From: Campylobacteraceae bacterium
GTDB taxonomy: Bacteria; Campylobacterota; Campylobacteria; Campylobacterales; Sulfurovaceae
DNA length: 38,911 bases
Assembly: GCA_027014605.1 (NCBI GenBank)
Contig: JALWDJ010000033.1
Coordinates: 2,022-40,932 of the forward strand
Direction of reading: 5' to 3'
The notes under the pieces were generated by a model that saw only the letters and a program-made list of their open reading frames with translations, was not told where the DNA came from and ran no database searches. Every line of letters starts with the position of its first letter. Position 1 is the first letter of the stretch. A program made the position numbers and the translations under genes. Shown piece by piece: positions 16,000-24,595 of the stretch.

Positions 16000-17529
16000 T
16001 TGAATTTAGAAAAAAACTATATAACTATTTTACTATTTTTTATAATTACTGCTTTTTTTATCCCATTAGGATTTGCTCCACTATTTGACCTTGATGAGGG
16101 TGCATTTAGTGAGGCAACAAGAGAGATGTTAGTTGGGGAGGACTATATTACTACCTATCTAAATGGAAATCTTAGATTTGATAAACCGATACTTATATAT
16201 TGGTTACAGCTAATTAGTGTTAAGAGTTTTGGATTAAATGAGATAGCTCTAAGGCTACCATCTGCTTTTGCTAGTTCTGTTTGGGCATTTAGTATATACT
16301 TTTTTACTAAAAGGGTTATAGATAATAAAATAGCATTTTTTTCCACTATCTTTATGGTTACCTCTCTTCAGATTAATATAATTGCAAAAGCCTCTATTGC
16401 TGATGCTCTACTTAATATGTTTATTGCTCTATCTATGTTTACGCTCTATTACTATTTTAAATATAGAGATAAAAAATATATCTATTTAGCATTTCTATTT
16501 GTAGCATTAGGGACACTCACTAAAGGTCCTGTTGCCATTATGATACCTTTTATTGTTACTCTTATATTTTTCTCTATAAAAGGAGAGTTTAAAGAGTGGC
16601 TTAGAGTTATATTTAATCCTATTGGAATTTTAATCTTTATAATAGTTGCCTTTCCTTGGTATATTGCTGAATATATAGCACAAGGACAAGCCTTTATAGA
16701 TGGATTTTTTCTAAAACATAATCTTAGTCGTTTTAGCTCACCAATGGAACACCATAGTGGAAATATACTCTATTTTATCCCTGTATTAATTATTGGAGTT
16801 ATGCCATTTACATATTTTATATTAAAGGCTATTAAGAGTTTTAAAACCTATTTTATAGATGATTTAAAAGCTTATCTATTTATATGGTTTGCATTTGTAT
16901 TTATCTTTTTCTCTCTATCTGGAACTAAACTACCTCACTATATAATCTATGGATATACTCCTATATTTATATTAGGTGCATTATATATAAAAGAGGATTT
17001 TAATAAAAAATATCTAATCTATCCACTCCTAATACTTTTAGTTCTACTTCTATTTCTACCTGATATTGCAACTCTATTTAAGAGTGATATAAGAGATAAA
17101 TTGGCTGTTGTTTTAATAGAGAATGCCTATGAGTCATTTGATATTATATATAGATTATCTATTATAGCTCTAATTATATTTTCTATCTTTCTATTAATAA
17201 AATCTATAAAAAGTGAGTATCTAATTTTAGGAGTTGGATTTATTATGATAGTTTTAGTAAATTTTATTGCCATTCCTACTTATGGTAAACTTATGCAAGA
17301 GCCAATTAAAGAGGCTGGACTCTTAGCAAAAGAGGGAGGATATAGAGATATAATCACTTATAAAATCAATAATCCATCTTTTAATGTTTACTATGAGGGG
17401 TTAACTCTAAAAAGGAAACCTAAAGAGGGAGATATAGTTTTTACAAAGGTTACAAAATTAAAAGATTTTAAAAAGTATAAAACTTTATATATTAAAAATG
17501 GATTTTCTCTTATACAGATTAAAAAGTAG
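16000..17529 (+). CDS. ArnT/PMT-family membrane glycosyltransferase
   Basis: A 509-residue polytopic protein of the GT-C fold, with about 12 hydrophobic segments. The first periplasmic loop has the family signature FDLDEGAFSEATREML (acidic catalytic residues) and then NGNLRFDKPILIYWLQ. The motif GTLTKGPVA (about 173-181) and SGTKLPHYIIYGYTP are also typical of ArnT-like transferases that move sugars from polyprenyl-phosphate donors onto lipid A or proteins. The acceptor is not visible; no arn genes are nearby. The start is TTG with AAGGA 6 nt upstream. Its last 11 bases overlap the 3' end of the convergent gene at 17519. Confidence 0.88.
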   Translation: MNLEKNYITILLFFIITAFFIPLGFAPLFDLDEGAFSEATREMLVGEDYITTYLNGNLRFDKPILIYWLQLISVKSFGLNEIALRLPSAFASSVWAFSIYFFTKRVIDNKIAFFSTIFMVTSLQINIIAKASIADALLNMFIALSMFTLYYYFKYRDKKYIYLAFLFVALGTLTKGPVAIMIPFIVTLIFFSIKGEFKEWLRVIFNPIGILIFIIVAFPWYIAEYIAQGQAFIDGFFLKHNLSRFSSPMEHHSGNILYFIPVLIIGVMPFTYFILKAIKSFKTYFIDDLKAYLFIWFAFVFIFFSLSGTKLPHYIIYGYTPIFILGALYIKEDFNKKYLIYPLLILLVLLLFLPDIATLFKSDIRDKLAVVLIENAYESFDIIYRLSIIALIIFSIFLLIKSIKSEYLILGVGFIMIVLVNFIAIPTYGKLMQEPIKEAGLLAKEGGYRDIITYKINNPSFNVYYEGLTLKRKPKEGDIVFTKVTKLKDFKKYKTLYIKNGFSLIQIKK

Positions 17530-17923
17530 GTAATTTAGGATTAGGATTTAATAGGGCTTCTCTAAACTCATCTTGAGTTATTTCACCCGAGAGGTATCTT
17601 CCTTGAATATATTCCATATAATCAATAAAATCTTGTTTAAATTTTTCATCATCAATAACTCTATCTCTTATAAATTCAGACATAATATCTATATCTGGAA
17701 AATCTAATATCATCTCATCTTTAAGAGATGAATTTTTCCAAATATCTATCTTTTTTTCTAAGGAGAGACCTTTTAATGTTAATACACTATCTCCTATCTC
17801 ATTTAGTGAATAGTAACTACTATATTGAGTTGACTCTATTTTAGCACTTTTAGATGATAAATCGTCCATTTCGACAAGTAAAAATACCAGAGAAACTTCT
17901 ATTAAAAATATTATAATCTGCAT
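17519..17923 (-). CDS. Small protein with N-terminal membrane segment, unknown
   Basis: A 134-residue protein. A hydrophobic N-terminal segment (MQIIIFLIEVSLVFLLV) is followed by an acidic, mostly helical domain with SLNEIGDSVLTLKGLSLEKK and YLSGEITQDEFREAL. I do not recognise the family. It is probably anchored in the inner membrane with the body outside or, if the segment is cleaved, periplasmic. It overlaps the ArnT-like gene tail to tail by 11 bp. An extended -10 box sits 27 nt upstream of the ATG, but the Shine-Dalgarno is weak. Confidence 0.6.
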   Translation of the reverse strand: MQIIIFLIEVSLVFLLVEMDDLSSKSAKIESTQYSSYYSLNEIGDSVLTLKGLSLEKKIDIWKNSSLKDEMILDFPDIDIMSEFIRDRVIDDEKFKQDFIDYMEYIQGRYLSGEITQDEFREALLNPNPKLPTF

Positions 17924-17950
17924 TTAAAATTCTTAATTTGGAATATATAA

Positions 17951-17956
17951 ATTATA
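17951..17956 (-). promoter_or_regulatory. Extended -10 box for the small membrane protein gene
   Basis: On the minus strand TGC-TATAAT lies 27 nt before the ATG at 17923. It falls in the 50-nt gap after the thioredoxin-fold gene. Confidence 0.4.
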
Positions 17957-17973
17957 GCAGATTAAATTTAAGT

Positions 17974-18501
17974 TTATTTTAAGTTATCTTTTAACTCTTT
18001 TGTAGTTGATATATACTTAACTCCTGTAATCACTTTATCTTTTAAAGAAATAATTGCAATCTTATCTGCCTCTTTTTCATTTTTTAACTTTTTTGCAATA
18101 TTTTCATCATAAATTAATAAAACAGAGTATTTACTTTTTCTTAAATCAGGCAGTGCAAAAGTATTTCTAATAACAGTTGGCATTGGACTAATATCTGCTA
18201 TAAATAGTGCATCTTTTTTTTTCAAGAAATCTTTATCTTCTCCATTTAAAAATGCCTTTACATCATGTCCTGTAGATTTTGCAAAAACTAAGATAAGTTT
18301 TTTTGTATTATCACTTAATGAGTGAGATTTATCAAATTGGTCTGGAAGAGTAAAATCTAATTTAGAACCAACCTCTATACCCTTAGATGCTTTTGCAAAA
18401 TACTTACTTGGGTCATAATTATCTTTACCGTTTATAGCAAAAATTGATGCCATAGCTATAACAATAAGGGCTAAAAGCCCTAATATAATCTTTTTTATCA
18501 T
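17974..18501 (-). CDS. Exported thioredoxin-fold protein without CxxC
   Basis: A 175-residue protein with an N-terminal membrane or signal segment (IKKIILGLLALIVIAMASIF). The rest resembles AhpC/YtfJ-like thioredoxin folds: GSKLDFTLPDQFDKSHSLSD looks like the opening of a peroxiredoxin-type domain, followed by KKLILVFAKSTG in the place of the redox loop. The redox cysteines are absent; the predicted protein contains no CxxC. It is therefore more likely a binding or structural relative than a thiol oxidoreductase. It lies 14 nt downstream of purT in the same direction and is probably co-transcribed with it. Its function is unknown. Confidence 0.65.
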   Translation of the reverse strand: MIKKIILGLLALIVIAMASIFAINGKDNYDPSKYFAKASKGIEVGSKLDFTLPDQFDKSHSLSDNTKKLILVFAKSTGHDVKAFLNGEDKDFLKKKDALFIADISPMPTVIRNTFALPDLRKSKYSVLLIYDENIAKKLKNEKEADKIAIISLKDKVITGVKYISTTKELKDNLK

Positions 18502-18515
18502 AAAAAATCCTTTTC

Positions 18516-19682
18516 TTATTTATCATTAATTAAATTAGTTATCTCTAATGCTCTCTTTTTAGCATCTTCTATATTATCATCTAAAACTAAAGATAGAGCT
18601 AATCTTCTTCCAATATGTGACTCTGGTTTACTAAAAATCCTTATAAATGAGTTTTTAGAGAATGCAGAGTTAGGAACTTCTATTTTAGGATTTTTAGACT
18701 CACTCTTAGCCTTATATGCTCCACTAGCACCTGCTCCATAGAATGTAAAATCCAAAGGTAATCCTAAGACTGCTCTAACATGCAGTGCAAACTCACTTTG
18801 AGATTGAGTTATAAGTGTTACCATTCCTGTATCGTGTGGTCGTGGACTAAGTTCTGAAAAATATACCTCATCATTTTTTATAAAAAATTCAACTCCAAAT
18901 ATTCCTCTTCCACCTAAACCATCTGTTACTTTTTTTGCAATCTTTTTAGCTTTCTCTAACGCTTGTTTACTCATCTTCATTGGTTGCCATGATAAAATAT
19001 AGTCTCCATCTTTTTGAAGATGTCCTATAGGCTCACAAAATATGGTCTCATTTTTGGTTCTTGTAGTTAGTAGTGTAATCTCATAATCAAAAGATATAAA
19101 CTCTTCTACTATAAGCTCACTAGCATCTCCTCTAGCCTCTTTTGCTATCTCCCATGAGTTCTCTATATCATCACTACTTTTAGCAATACTCTGCCCATGT
19201 CCTGAACTACTCATTACAGGCTTTATAACTGCTGGAAAACCAATCTCATTAATAGCCTCTCTTAACTCATCTAAACTCTTGACAAATCTATATCTACTTG
19301 TCTTTATACCAAGCTCTTCAGAAGCAAAGACTCTTATATTTTTTCTATTCATAGTCTTATTGACAGCTTCGGCATTTGGAATTACATGAAAGCCTCTCTT
19401 TTCAGCTTCAAATAGTGCGTCAATAGATATGGCTTCAACCTCTGGTAAGATATATGTAGGCTTCTCTTTTTCAATAACCTCAATAACCTCATCTCTATTT
19501 AGCATATCAATAACATAAGCTCTATGTGATACTAAATGTGCAGGTGCATTTTTATACTTATCAACAGCAATTACCTCAATTCCTAACCTTTGAGCCTCAA
19601 TAGCTACCTCTTTACCAAGTTCTCCTGAACCAAGTAGCATTATCTTTATAGACTCTTCTTGTAGTGGAGTAGTAAATAACAT
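18516..19682 (-). CDS. purT: Formate-dependent phosphoribosylglycinamide formyltransferase
   Basis: A 388-residue ATP-grasp enzyme of the PurK/PurT family and of normal PurT length. It makes formyl-GAR from GAR, formate and ATP in purine synthesis. Seen: the N-terminal [20 protein letters not shown], the PurT-type [22 protein letters not shown], the ATP-grasp flexible loop [10 protein letters not shown] and the metal-binding [19 protein letters not shown]. The C-terminus is short but complete. PurT makes purine synthesis independent of 10-formyl-THF at this step. AAAGG lies 6 nt before the ATG; a TGA-TACAAT -10-like box is at 19711-19716 on the minus strand. Confidence 0.95.
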   Translation of the reverse strand: MLFTTPLQEESIKIMLLGSGELGKEVAIEAQRLGIEVIAVDKYKNAPAHLVSHRAYVIDMLNRDEVIEVIEKEKPTYILPEVEAISIDALFEAEKRGFHVIPNAEAVNKTMNRKNIRVFASEELGIKTSRYRFVKSLDELREAINEIGFPAVIKPVMSSSGHGQSIAKSSDDIENSWEIAKEARGDASELIVEEFISFDYEITLLTTRTKNETIFCEPIGHLQKDGDYILSWQPMKMSKQALEKAKKIAKKVTDGLGGRGIFGVEFFIKNDEVYFSELSPRPHDTGMVTLITQSQSEFALHVRAVLGLPLDFTFYGAGASGAYKAKSESKNPKIEVPNSAFSKNSFIRIFSKPESHIGRRLALSLVLDDNIEDAKKRALEITNLINDK

Positions 19683-19740
19683 CTATAACCTTTATGTAAA
19701 AATTTGGGATATTGTATCAAATTAGATTAAAAAGTAGAAA

Positions 19741-19758
19741 ACCACTTAAAAAAGTGGT
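19741..19758 (-). terminator. Rho-independent terminator of rpsU
   Basis: ACCACTT and AAGTGGT form a seven-base stem around a 4-nt loop, 10 nt past the rpsU stop. On the minus strand it is followed by TTTTCTACTTTTT. Confidence 0.6.
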
Positions 19759-19767
19759 CTATTTATA

Positions 19768-19980
19768 TTAGAGTCTTGCTTCATATCTTCTAAGCATATA
19801 TAGCTTTTTAAGAATTTTTTTACGAGTAGCAATCTTCTCTTTTTTTCTTCTCTCTGTTGGAGGCTCATAGTGTTGTCTTGCTCTAGCTTCTGTAACTATT
19901 AAGTTTCTATCACATTGTCTTTTAAATTTTCTGTAAGCATCATCAAATGAGTCTCTAGGACCAACTTTTATTCCTGGCAT
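19768..19980 (-). CDS. rpsU: Ribosomal protein bS21
   Basis: A 70-residue small-subunit protein, very basic, with the family pattern [20 protein letters not shown] and a C-terminal run of Arg/Lys ([19 protein letters not shown]). The start is placed at this ATG, not eight codons earlier, because a perfect AGGAGGT lies 7 nt upstream of it and MPGIKV is the standard N-terminus. It is a single gene with its own -10 box and a strong terminator. It lies just upstream of the divergent restriction-modification genes. Confidence 0.97.
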   Translation of the reverse strand: MPGIKVGPRDSFDDAYRKFKRQCDRNLIVTEARARQHYEPPTERRKKEKIATRKKILKKLYMLRRYEARL

Positions 19981-20045
19981 ACTGTTCACCTCCTCTCTTA
20001 TCAAAGATTTCCTATAAAATATATAGAAGTGATAAAATCGAAGGA

Positions 20046-20051
20046 ATTATA
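20046..20051 (-). promoter_or_regulatory. -10 box for rpsU
   Basis: On the minus strand GATATAAT lies about 65 nt before the rpsU ATG. It would give a 5' UTR of roughly 60 nt. Confidence 0.4.
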
Positions 20052-20116
20052 TCTAAAAAATATTATGATTAGGTGATTTGTGATAGAATAAAATTAATAA
20101 AATTGTATAGATTACA

Positions 20117-20132
20117 TATAATTAAATATAAT
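20117..20132 (+). promoter_or_regulatory. -10 boxes for the restriction-modification operon
   Basis: Two TATAAT copies, at 20117-20122 and 20127-20132, lie 18-33 nt before the methyltransferase ATG. Which one is used cannot be decided from sequence. Confidence 0.4.
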
Positions 20133-20150
20133 AATTAAAAAGGAATATTT

Positions 20151-21083
20151 ATGAAGGTAGGAGGATTATTTGCAGGAATTGGTGGTATTGAGCTTGGTTT
20201 TAAAAATGCAGGTTTTGATATTGCTTGGGCAAATGAGATAGATAAAAAAGCTTCTATTACTTACCGATTAAATCATAAACATAAACTCTTTGAAAAAGAT
20301 TTAAATGATTTACAAACTTCAGAAGTTGAGCCTGTTGATATTTTGACAGGGGGATTTCCTTGTCAAGCATTTTCAATTGCAGGGTATCAAAAGGGCTTTA
20401 GAGATGATAGAGGAAATATATTTTTTCAAATATTAAGATTTGTAGATGATTTAGAACCTAAAATAGTTTTTCTTGAAAATGTTAAAAATCTTGTAAGTCA
20501 TGATAAGGGTAGAACTTTTAAGCGTATCTGTTTGGAGTTAGAAGATAGAGGCTATACACTTAAATATAAAGTATTAAATTCTGCTGAATATGGAGATGTT
20601 CCTCAAAATAGAGAAAGAATATATATAGTAGCTTTTAAAGATAAAAATGTAGCAGAGCGTTTCTCTTTTCCTAAACCTAAAAAACTAACTAAAAAAGTAA
20701 CTGATTTGATAGAAAAGTCTGTTGATGAGAAATATTACTATAAAAATAGTAGATATTACGAGCAGTTAAAAGAGGAGATGAAAAACAGAGATTCTGTTTA
20801 TCAATGGAGAAGAGTCTATGTAAGAGAAAATAAAAGTAAAGTATGTCCAACACTAACAGCAAATATGGGAACAGGTGGACATAATGTACCTTTAATTATA
20901 GATGAAAAAGATATAAGAAAATTAACACCAAGAGAGTGTGCTAGATTTCAGGGGTACTCTGATAGCTTTAAATTTCCTCCAAAATTGGCTAATTCCGCTC
21001 TCTATAAACAGATAGGAAATTCAGTTACAGTTCCTGTTATAGAAGCGATTGCTAACGAGATTAAAAAGGCTATAGATGTGTAG
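20151..21083 (+). CDS. DNA (cytosine-5) methyltransferase of a type II R-M system
   Basis: A 310-residue C5 methyltransferase with the ordered motifs: I GLFAGIGGIELGF, IV GGFPCQAFS with catalytic C71, VI FLENVKNL (E109), VIII PQNRERIYIV, then the target-recognition region about 190-255, IX RKLTPRECARFQGY and X KQIGNSVTVPVIEAI. It adds a methyl group to a cytosine in a short DNA site, shielding the host from the partner nuclease. The site cannot be read from sequence. The following endonuclease gene overlaps it by 8 bp (ATGTGTAG), which couples their translation. The pair sits between rpsU and nnrD, a usual place for a horizontally acquired cassette. Confidence 0.95.
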   Translation: MKVGGLFAGIGGIELGFKNAGFDIAWANEIDKKASITYRLNHKHKLFEKDLNDLQTSEVEPVDILTGGFPCQAFSIAGYQKGFRDDRGNIFFQILRFVDDLEPKIVFLENVKNLVSHDKGRTFKRICLELEDRGYTLKYKVLNSAEYGDVPQNRERIYIVAFKDKNVAERFSFPKPKKLTKKVTDLIEKSVDEKYYYKNSRYYEQLKEEMKNRDSVYQWRRVYVRENKSKVCPTLTANMGTGGHNVPLIIDEKDIRKLTPRECARFQGYSDSFKFPPKLANSALYKQIGNSVTVPVIEAIANEIKKAIDV

Positions 21084-21846
21084 ATATATAGATGAGTTAA
21101 AAAAGCATAATTATAAAAAGAACTCTATTAAAGGTATTGCTAAAAAATATGGATTGAGTGAATCTCAATTAAAAAAATATTATCAAACTAAGTTTTTTCA
21201 AGATATAGCACATAAGGTTGATTTAGAAAAGCTATCGAAGTTAAATATTAATGAAATTGAAAAGCTATTAGAGAGTGAAATATTAAAAAGTGAGTTTAAA
21301 TTTATAAAAGTTGATTTAAAGAAGATTATAGAAAAATCTCTATATATAGCATTAACTAATGGGTTTAGTAATAATATAAACCATATAGAGAGTGGTGTAA
21401 TGACTGCTAATGCAGGAGATAGTGCAGAGTTTATATTTGTAGCTAGAGCTATATTAGCAGGATTTAATTGTAGTAGTGTAGATGTTAGAAGTAGTCGCTA
21501 TGATGCCATTATAGATGTAGATGGAATACTTTTGAGAGTTCAGATAAAAGGGATTAGTTCAGGTAATGTTATTAGTTTCAAAGATAGAGATAGAGGTGGA
21601 CAAGGAATAGACCATACTCATGAAAGCAATATCGGGAAAAGAATAACTTCAAAAGATTGTGATATTTATGTTGCAGTTGATAAACAGGTTGGTATTTGCT
21701 ATATTATTCCTATAGAGTTTGCTGATAATCTTTCTGATGATGAGTGCAAAAGAGTAAAATTACAAGATGTTGAGATATATAAAGAGAATTGGAATATTGT
21801 AAAAGAGAAATCAATAAATTTAAAGAAAAAATTTGGAGATATTTAA
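21076..21846 (+). CDS. Putative type II restriction endonuclease partner
   Basis: A 256-residue protein with no family name I recognise. The N-terminal region has a helix-turn-helix-like stretch (NSIKGIAKKYGLSESQLKKY, about 16-35). The C-terminal half has a PD-(D/E)xK-like core: E118 in GDSAEFIFVAR, D143 in SSRYDAIIDVDG, and Q156-x-K158 in LLRVQIKG. Gln replaces the usual acidic residue, as in several endonuclease subfamilies. Because it overlaps the cytosine methyltransferase gene by 8 bp and has this fold, it is inferred to be the cognate nuclease. Its stop overlaps the nnrD start (TAATG). The Met at 21076 is the only start that gives the coupling seen. Confidence 0.75.
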   Translation: MCRYIDELKKHNYKKNSIKGIAKKYGLSESQLKKYYQTKFFQDIAHKVDLEKLSKLNINEIEKLLESEILKSEFKFIKVDLKKIIEKSLYIALTNGFSNNINHIESGVMTANAGDSAEFIFVARAILAGFNCSSVDVRSSRYDAIIDVDGILLRVQIKGISSGNVISFKDRDRGGQGIDHTHESNIGKRITSKDCDIYVAVDKQVGICYIIPIEFADNLSDDECKRVKLQDVEIYKENWNIVKEKSINLKKKFGDI

Positions 21847-23264
21847 TGCAACCACTATATAAGTCATGTTATGAGATGGATAAGAGATGTTATGATGAGT
21901 ATCTTTTAACTGAAGATATATTAATGGAACACGCTTCTATGGGTATGGAGAGGTATATAAGAGAGAATTTTAAAAAGGGGAGTTCTGTCTTAATTGTTGC
22001 TGGAGTTGGAAATAATGGTGCTGATGGGATAGTTTTAGCTAGACTTTTAGAGGGTGATTATAGAGTCTTTTTATATGTTCCATTTGGAGTAAAGTCTCCT
22101 ATGGCAAAACTTCAACTATCAAGAGTTAAAAGATTAAATATAGAGATTATAGACGAGGTTAGAGAAGCTGATATTATTGTAGATGCAATATTTGGAGCTG
22201 GACTTAGTAGAGAGTTAGATGAAAAGACAAGAAAACTTATTGTTAAGTTAGAGGAGTTAAATGGATTTAAGATAGCATGTGATGTTCCAACAGGTATTGA
22301 TATTGATGGAAATCCGCTACCTATGGCATTTATTGCAGATGTTACTATTACTATGGGTGCATTAAAAGAGTCACTATATTCTGATATGGCAAAGGATTTT
22401 GTAGGAGAGGTAATCTGTGTGGACTTAGGTGTAAGCTATAAGATATATATAGATGGATTTAGTAGTGATTTATATCTTTTAGAGCAGAGTGATATGAAAC
22501 TCCCCCATAGAGATTTTTCTAAAAAGACACATAAAGGGACTTTTGGACATTTAGCTGTAGTTGTAGGAGAGAAAGAGGGGGCAGGGGTAATGTCTGCCTC
22601 TTCTGCTTTAAGATTTGGAGCTGGGCTTGTTACAGTTGTTGGAGATTTATTTAATACAGAACTGCCTATATATCTTATGAATGGTTTAACTCTCCCTAAA
22701 AAAACTACTGCAGTAGCTTTTGGAATGGGATTTGGATATGATTTTGAAGAAGAGATAGTTGATGATATAATAGATAGTGATTTACCAATAGTTCTTGATG
22801 CAGATATATTTAGTTCAGAGAGAGTTTTAGAGTTTTTGGAGAATAGAGATAGAGAGATAGTTTTAACTCCACACCCAAGAGAGTTTGTAAGCTTATGGAA
22901 TATGACTATAGATGAACCAATTAATATATCTATTTTACAGGCTAACCGTTTTAATAAAGTTCGAGAGTTCTGCTCTCTATTTCCAAATGTAACTCTACTA
23001 CTAAAGGGGGCTAATATGATTATTGGTCAAGATAATAGACTATTTGTAAACCCTTATGGTAGTTCTAATCTTAGTAAAGGTGGGAGTGGAGATGTGCTTA
23101 GTGGAGTTATAGGTTCACTTCTAGCACAGGGTTGGAGTGGATTAGACTCTGCAATCTCTGCATCACTAGCTTTAACAACTGCTTCAAATCTATATAGTGG
23201 AGCAGACTACTCTATGCTTCCGACTGATATAATAGAAAATTTAGCTAAAATTACAAAATTATAA
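21846..23264 (+). CDS. nnr: Bifunctional NAD(P)HX epimerase/dehydratase
   Basis: A 472-residue fusion that repairs hydrated NAD(P)H. Residues about 1-210 are the YjeF-N epimerase domain (VAGVGNNGADGIVLARLL, DAIFGAGLSREL, CDVPTGIDIDG). Residues about 220-472 are the ribokinase-like NAD(P)HX dehydratase domain (GTFGHLAVVVGEKEGAG, VLDADIF, LTPHPREF, LLKGANMII, NLSKGGSGDVLSGVIGSLLA). The start is placed at the ATG overlapping the endonuclease stop (TAATG), because MQPLYKSCYEMDK matches family N-termini and GGAG lies 7 nt upstream. A longer frame beginning at 21789 only reads into the upstream gene. hisD follows after 14 nt. Confidence 0.93.
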   Translation: MQPLYKSCYEMDKRCYDEYLLTEDILMEHASMGMERYIRENFKKGSSVLIVAGVGNNGADGIVLARLLEGDYRVFLYVPFGVKSPMAKLQLSRVKRLNIEIIDEVREADIIVDAIFGAGLSRELDEKTRKLIVKLEELNGFKIACDVPTGIDIDGNPLPMAFIADVTITMGALKESLYSDMAKDFVGEVICVDLGVSYKIYIDGFSSDLYLLEQSDMKLPHRDFSKKTHKGTFGHLAVVVGEKEGAGVMSASSALRFGAGLVTVVGDLFNTELPIYLMNGLTLPKKTTAVAFGMGFGYDFEEEIVDDIIDSDLPIVLDADIFSSERVLEFLENRDREIVLTPHPREFVSLWNMTIDEPINISILQANRFNKVREFCSLFPNVTLLLKGANMIIGQDNRLFVNPYGSSNLSKGGSGDVLSGVIGSLLAQGWSGLDSAISASLALTTASNLYSGADYSMLPTDIIENLAKITKL

Positions 23265-23278
23265 TTAGGAGATAGAGA

Positions 23279-24571
23279 TTGAAGATATTTAATACCAACG
23301 ATAGAGAGTTTGATACTCAATTTAGTGAGCTTTTAAAAAGAGGTGCTATGGATATTGATGAGGTGAGTATCACTGTTAAAAATCTATTAGATGAGATTAA
23401 AGAGAGTGGGGATAGTGCATTAAAGGCTCATATAGGTAGATTTGATAGATGGACTCCTAAAAGTAGTAGTGATTTAATGGTATCTGTTGAGTCAATGGAG
23501 AGAGCATATAATAGTTTAGATAGCTCTTTAAGAGATGCACTTCATTTAGCTTATGATAGGATAGAGAGTTATCACCAAAAGCTTATGCCTAAATCTTGGA
23601 TTGATTTTGAAGATAATGGAAATATATTGGGACAGAAGGTAACAGCAGTTGATAGAGCAGGACTATATATCCCCGGTGGAAAGGCATCTTATCCTAGCTC
23701 TCTACTTATGAATGCAATTCCTGCCTCTGTTGCAGGTGTTAAAGATATTATTGTCTGTACTCCAGCTCCTGATAATGAGTTAAATGAGCTACTTCTCTCA
23801 GCTTGTTATCTATGTGGAGTTAAAAAAGTCTTTAAAGTTGGTGGAGCTTCTGCTATTGGTGCTATGGCTTATGGAACAGAGAGTATCTCAAAAGTTGATG
23901 TTATTACAGGTCCGGGGAATATATTTGTAGCTACTGCTAAAAAGTTGGTCTATGGAGAAGTAAATATCGATATGATAGCAGGACCTAGTGAGATTGGGAT
24001 ATTAGCAGATAGCTCTAGTAGAGCTGATTATATAGCTATAGATTTACTATCTCAAGCAGAGCATGATGAGATGGCAAGTTCTATCTTAATTACAACAGAT
24101 GAGAGCTTAGCTAAAGAGGTATCTATAAAGGTAGAAGAGTTTTTATCTACTCTATCAAGAGAGACAATAGCAAGAGCATCTATTGAGAATAGAGGTGCTA
24201 TTATTGTAACTGATAATATGGATAGAGCTATATCTCTTATGAACCAAATAGCACCTGAACACCTAGAGGTAGTTACTAAAAATCCTATGGAGCTACTCCC
24301 AAAGATAAAACATGCAGGAGCAATATTTTTAGGACAATATACACCAGAGCCAATTGGTGACTATATAGCAGGACCTAATCATACTCTACCTACAGGTGGA
24401 ACAGCAAAATTCTATTCACCTCTTAGTGTAGATAACTTTTTAAAAAAATCATCTATTATTGCTATGAGTCAACGGGGTATAAATGATATTGGAAGAGAGT
24501 GTGCAATGATAGCAGATATGGAAGGATTAACAGCACATAAAAAATCTGTTACATTAAGATTAGATGATTAA
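23279..24571 (+). CDS. hisD: Histidinol dehydrogenase
   Basis: A 430-residue enzyme of usual length. It oxidises L-histidinol to L-histidine in two NAD-dependent steps. Motifs seen: GLYIPGGKASYPSSLLMNAI, GPGNIFVATAKK, IAGPSEIGILAD, AEHDEMASSIL and PIGDYIAGPNHTLPTGGTA. The Zn ligand and catalytic Glu/His positions are in IAPEHLEV and GPNHTLP. The start is TTG, with AGGAG 7 nt upstream. It follows nnr closely and is probably transcribed from the restriction-modification promoter or a nearer unseen one. A strong hairpin ends the unit. Confidence 0.96.
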   Translation: MKIFNTNDREFDTQFSELLKRGAMDIDEVSITVKNLLDEIKESGDSALKAHIGRFDRWTPKSSSDLMVSVESMERAYNSLDSSLRDALHLAYDRIESYHQKLMPKSWIDFEDNGNILGQKVTAVDRAGLYIPGGKASYPSSLLMNAIPASVAGVKDIIVCTPAPDNELNELLLSACYLCGVKKVFKVGGASAIGAMAYGTESISKVDVITGPGNIFVATAKKLVYGEVNIDMIAGPSEIGILADSSSRADYIAIDLLSQAEHDEMASSILITTDESLAKEVSIKVEEFLSTLSRETIARASIENRGAIIVTDNMDRAISLMNQIAPEHLEVVTKNPMELLPKIKHAGAIFLGQYTPEPIGDYIAGPNHTLPTGGTAKFYSPLSVDNFLKKSSIIAMSQRGINDIGRECAMIADMEGLTAHKKSVTLRLDD

Positions 24572-24589
24572 AGGGGAGTCCCCCCTTTA
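24569..24589. terminator. GC-rich bidirectional terminator after hisD
   Basis: TAAAGGGG and CCCCTTTA form a perfect 8-bp stem around a 5-nt loop. The stem begins at the hisD stop codon and ends 7 nt before the stop of the convergent response-regulator gene. TATTAATTTTA follows on the plus strand. Confidence 0.6.
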
Positions 24590-24595
24590 TTAATT

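Noticed and set aside
19981-20004. An eight-codon N-terminal extension of rpsU
   Set aside because: It would translate the Shine-Dalgarno AGGAGGT itself; the ATG at 19980 gives the standard MPGIKV start.
21789-21845. A longer N-terminus for the NAD(P)HX epimerase/dehydratase
   Set aside because: The 19 extra codons lie wholly inside the endonuclease gene in another frame; the ATG at 21846 has GGAG 7 nt upstream and gives the normal family N-terminus.
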